A DNA stretch of 5,580 nucleotides. It comes from Ilumatobacteraceae bacterium. GTDB lineage: Bacteria; Actinomycetota; Acidimicrobiia; Acidimicrobiales; Ilumatobacteraceae. The notes beneath the pieces are model-generated. The model was not told the origin of the DNA. It was given only the letters and a program-made list of their open reading frames with translations, and did no database searches. Positions 5,022-5,580 of this stretch are shown one piece after another (position 1 is the stretch's first letter; every line of letters begins with the position of its first letter). The DNA is taken from assembly GCA_025456105.1 (NCBI GenBank), contig JALOLG010000128.1:1-5580 (forward strand), given 5' to 3'. A program made the position numbers and the translations under genes.

Positions 5022-5369
5022 TCAGAACTCGCGCTTCTCGCGCACCTTGGCGGCCTTGCCGACCCGGTCGCGCAGGTAGTACAGCTTCGCCCGGCGCACG
5101 TCGCCGCGCTTGACCACCTCGACCTTGGCGACGGTGGGCGTGTGCTTGGGGAACGTGCGCTCGACGCCCACGCCGTAGCTGAGCTTGCGCACGGTGTAGG
5201 TCTCCTGCAGCCCACCGCCCTGGATGGCGATGACGTTGCCCTGGAAGACCTGGACGCGCTCCTTGCCGCCCTCGACCACGCGGACGTGGACCTTCACCTC
5301 GTCGCCGGGCCCGAAGTCGGGGATGTCGGTGCGCAGTGAGTCGTTGTCGATGATGTCGGTGGTCTTCAT
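5022..5369 (-). CDS. rplS: 50S ribosomal protein L19
   Basis: This 115-residue protein is a component of the large ribosomal subunit, near the interface with the small subunit. Family features are [15 protein letters not shown] at 17-31, [16 protein letters not shown] at 38-53, [11 protein letters not shown] at 64-74, [25 protein letters not shown] at 76-100, and a basic tail REKREF. Length is normal (about 115). The ATG at 5369 is supported by a clear Shine-Dalgarno, AGGAA at 5379-5375, 5 nt upstream. It lies 30 bp after trmD on the same strand, the classic trmD-rplS order. A sigma70-like promoter within the end of trmD may provide extra transcription. Confidence 0.98.
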   Translation of the reverse strand: MKTTDIIDNDSLRTDIPDFGPGDEVKVHVRVVEGGKERVQVFQGNVIAIQGGGLQETYTVRKLSYGVGVERTFPKHTPTVAKVEVVKRGDVRRAKLYYLRDRVGKAAKVREKREF

Positions 5370-5399
5370 CGCCGTTCCTGTCGGTCGCGGATGGGCCGG

Positions 5400-5580
5400 T
5401 CAAGGATATGGGAGCGGGGGGAACTCTTCCAACAGCCGTCGCTCGTTCTCGTCGAGCCCGCCGCGACGCTCGACGAGGTCGGGACGGTCGCGCAGCGTGC
5501 GATGCAGCGCCTGTGCCCGCCGCCACCGGGCGATGCGGGCGTGGTCGCCCGAGCGCAGCACCTCGGGGACCACCCAGCCG
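5400..5580 (-). CDS. trmD: tRNA (guanine37-N1)-methyltransferase TrmD, C-terminal end only
   Basis: The last 60 codons of a leftward gene enter from the right edge and end at TGA 5402-5400; the start lies outside the window. The tail reads [21 protein letters not shown] and continues to [14 protein letters not shown]. The VPEVL-SGDHA-I-WRR pattern is the C-terminal RNA-binding region of TrmD, which methylates N1 of G37 in tRNAs and prevents frameshifting. Position directly upstream of rplS confirms the identity. The frame has no internal stop. Its final Tyr-Pro codons double as a -10 hexamer for rplS. Confidence 0.93.
   Translation of the reverse strand, partial: GWVVPEVLRSGDHARIARWRRAQALHRTLRDRPDLVERRGGLDENERRLLEEFPPLPYP
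5403..5432 (-). promoter_or_regulatory. Candidate rplS promoter inside the 3' end of trmD
   Basis: Reading leftward, TTGGAA (5432-5427) is followed by an 18-bp spacer and TATCCT (5408-5403). This resembles a sigma70-type -35/-10 pair (4 of 6 matches to TTGACA; a TAnnnT -10). Transcription would start near 5396, giving an rplS leader of about 27 nt that includes the AGGAA ribosome binding site. The whole element except the predicted start lies within the trmD coding sequence. Confidence 0.45.

Noticed and set aside
4891..5526. Leftward 211-codon open frame across rplS and the end of trmD
   Set aside because: It is out of frame with both genes, which are firmly identified; the sequence is low-complexity and Arg-rich.
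1..5580. Search by eye for CRISPR arrays, insertion sequences, tRNA genes, phage or toxin-antitoxin genes
   Set aside because: No regularly spaced repeats, no long terminal inverted repeats, no transposase motifs and no tRNA-like structure seen; base composition and codon use are even throughout.

Overview
The window looks like ordinary chromosomal DNA from a very GC-rich actinobacterium. Several traits point that way: strong G/C preference at third codon positions, GTG starts, leaderless-type promoters (a TAnnnT hexamer 7-9 nt before the start codon), and a small GPY-type protein of a kind I associate with Actinobacteria. An Acidimicrobiia-like member (Ilumatobacter-type) is my best guess, but that is inference. 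I see no phage genes, insertion sequence, CRISPR array, tRNA, rRNA or defence island. No stretch over 300 bases lacks a gene; the largest gap is about 93 bp.

Left part (1-2970): a leftward class I RNA methyltransferase of the TrmA/RlmD m5U family (24-1232) may run into a further gene through an ATGA overlap at the left edge. It diverges from a rightward cluster: a 73-aa small protein with a GPY/EEA motif (1289-1510), ribulose-phosphate 3-epimerase (rpe, 1523-2221), and an unrecognised 250-aa helical protein with a membrane anchor at each end (2218-2970), whose GTG overlaps the rpe stop codon.

Middle part (2933-4440): two leftward genes converge on that cluster. The first transcribed is an enoyl-CoA hydratase/isomerase superfamily member with PaaG-like active-site features (3637-4440). 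The second is a secreted, C-terminally anchored protein with two cysteines (2933-3616), whose 3' end overlaps the convergent gene by 38 bp. A 36-aa single-span membrane protein (4463-4573) diverges from the hydratase gene across only 22 bp, where the two presumed -10 elements overlap.

Right part (4584-5580): the leftward translation cluster trmD (C-terminal end only), rplS (ribosomal protein L19) and yraN (UPF0102). A sigma70-like promoter for rplS seems to lie inside the last codons of trmD. Two GC-rich hairpins lie between rplS and yraN, where many actinobacteria carry lepB and rnhB.

Together these are housekeeping functions: rRNA/tRNA modification, a ribosomal protein, pentose phosphate metabolism and acyl-CoA metabolism, mixed with lineage-specific small or membrane proteins. 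I found no convincing new multi-gene system. The most interesting points are the compact bidirectional leaderless promoter, the metal-ligand substitution in Rpe, and the uncharacterised membrane proteins.
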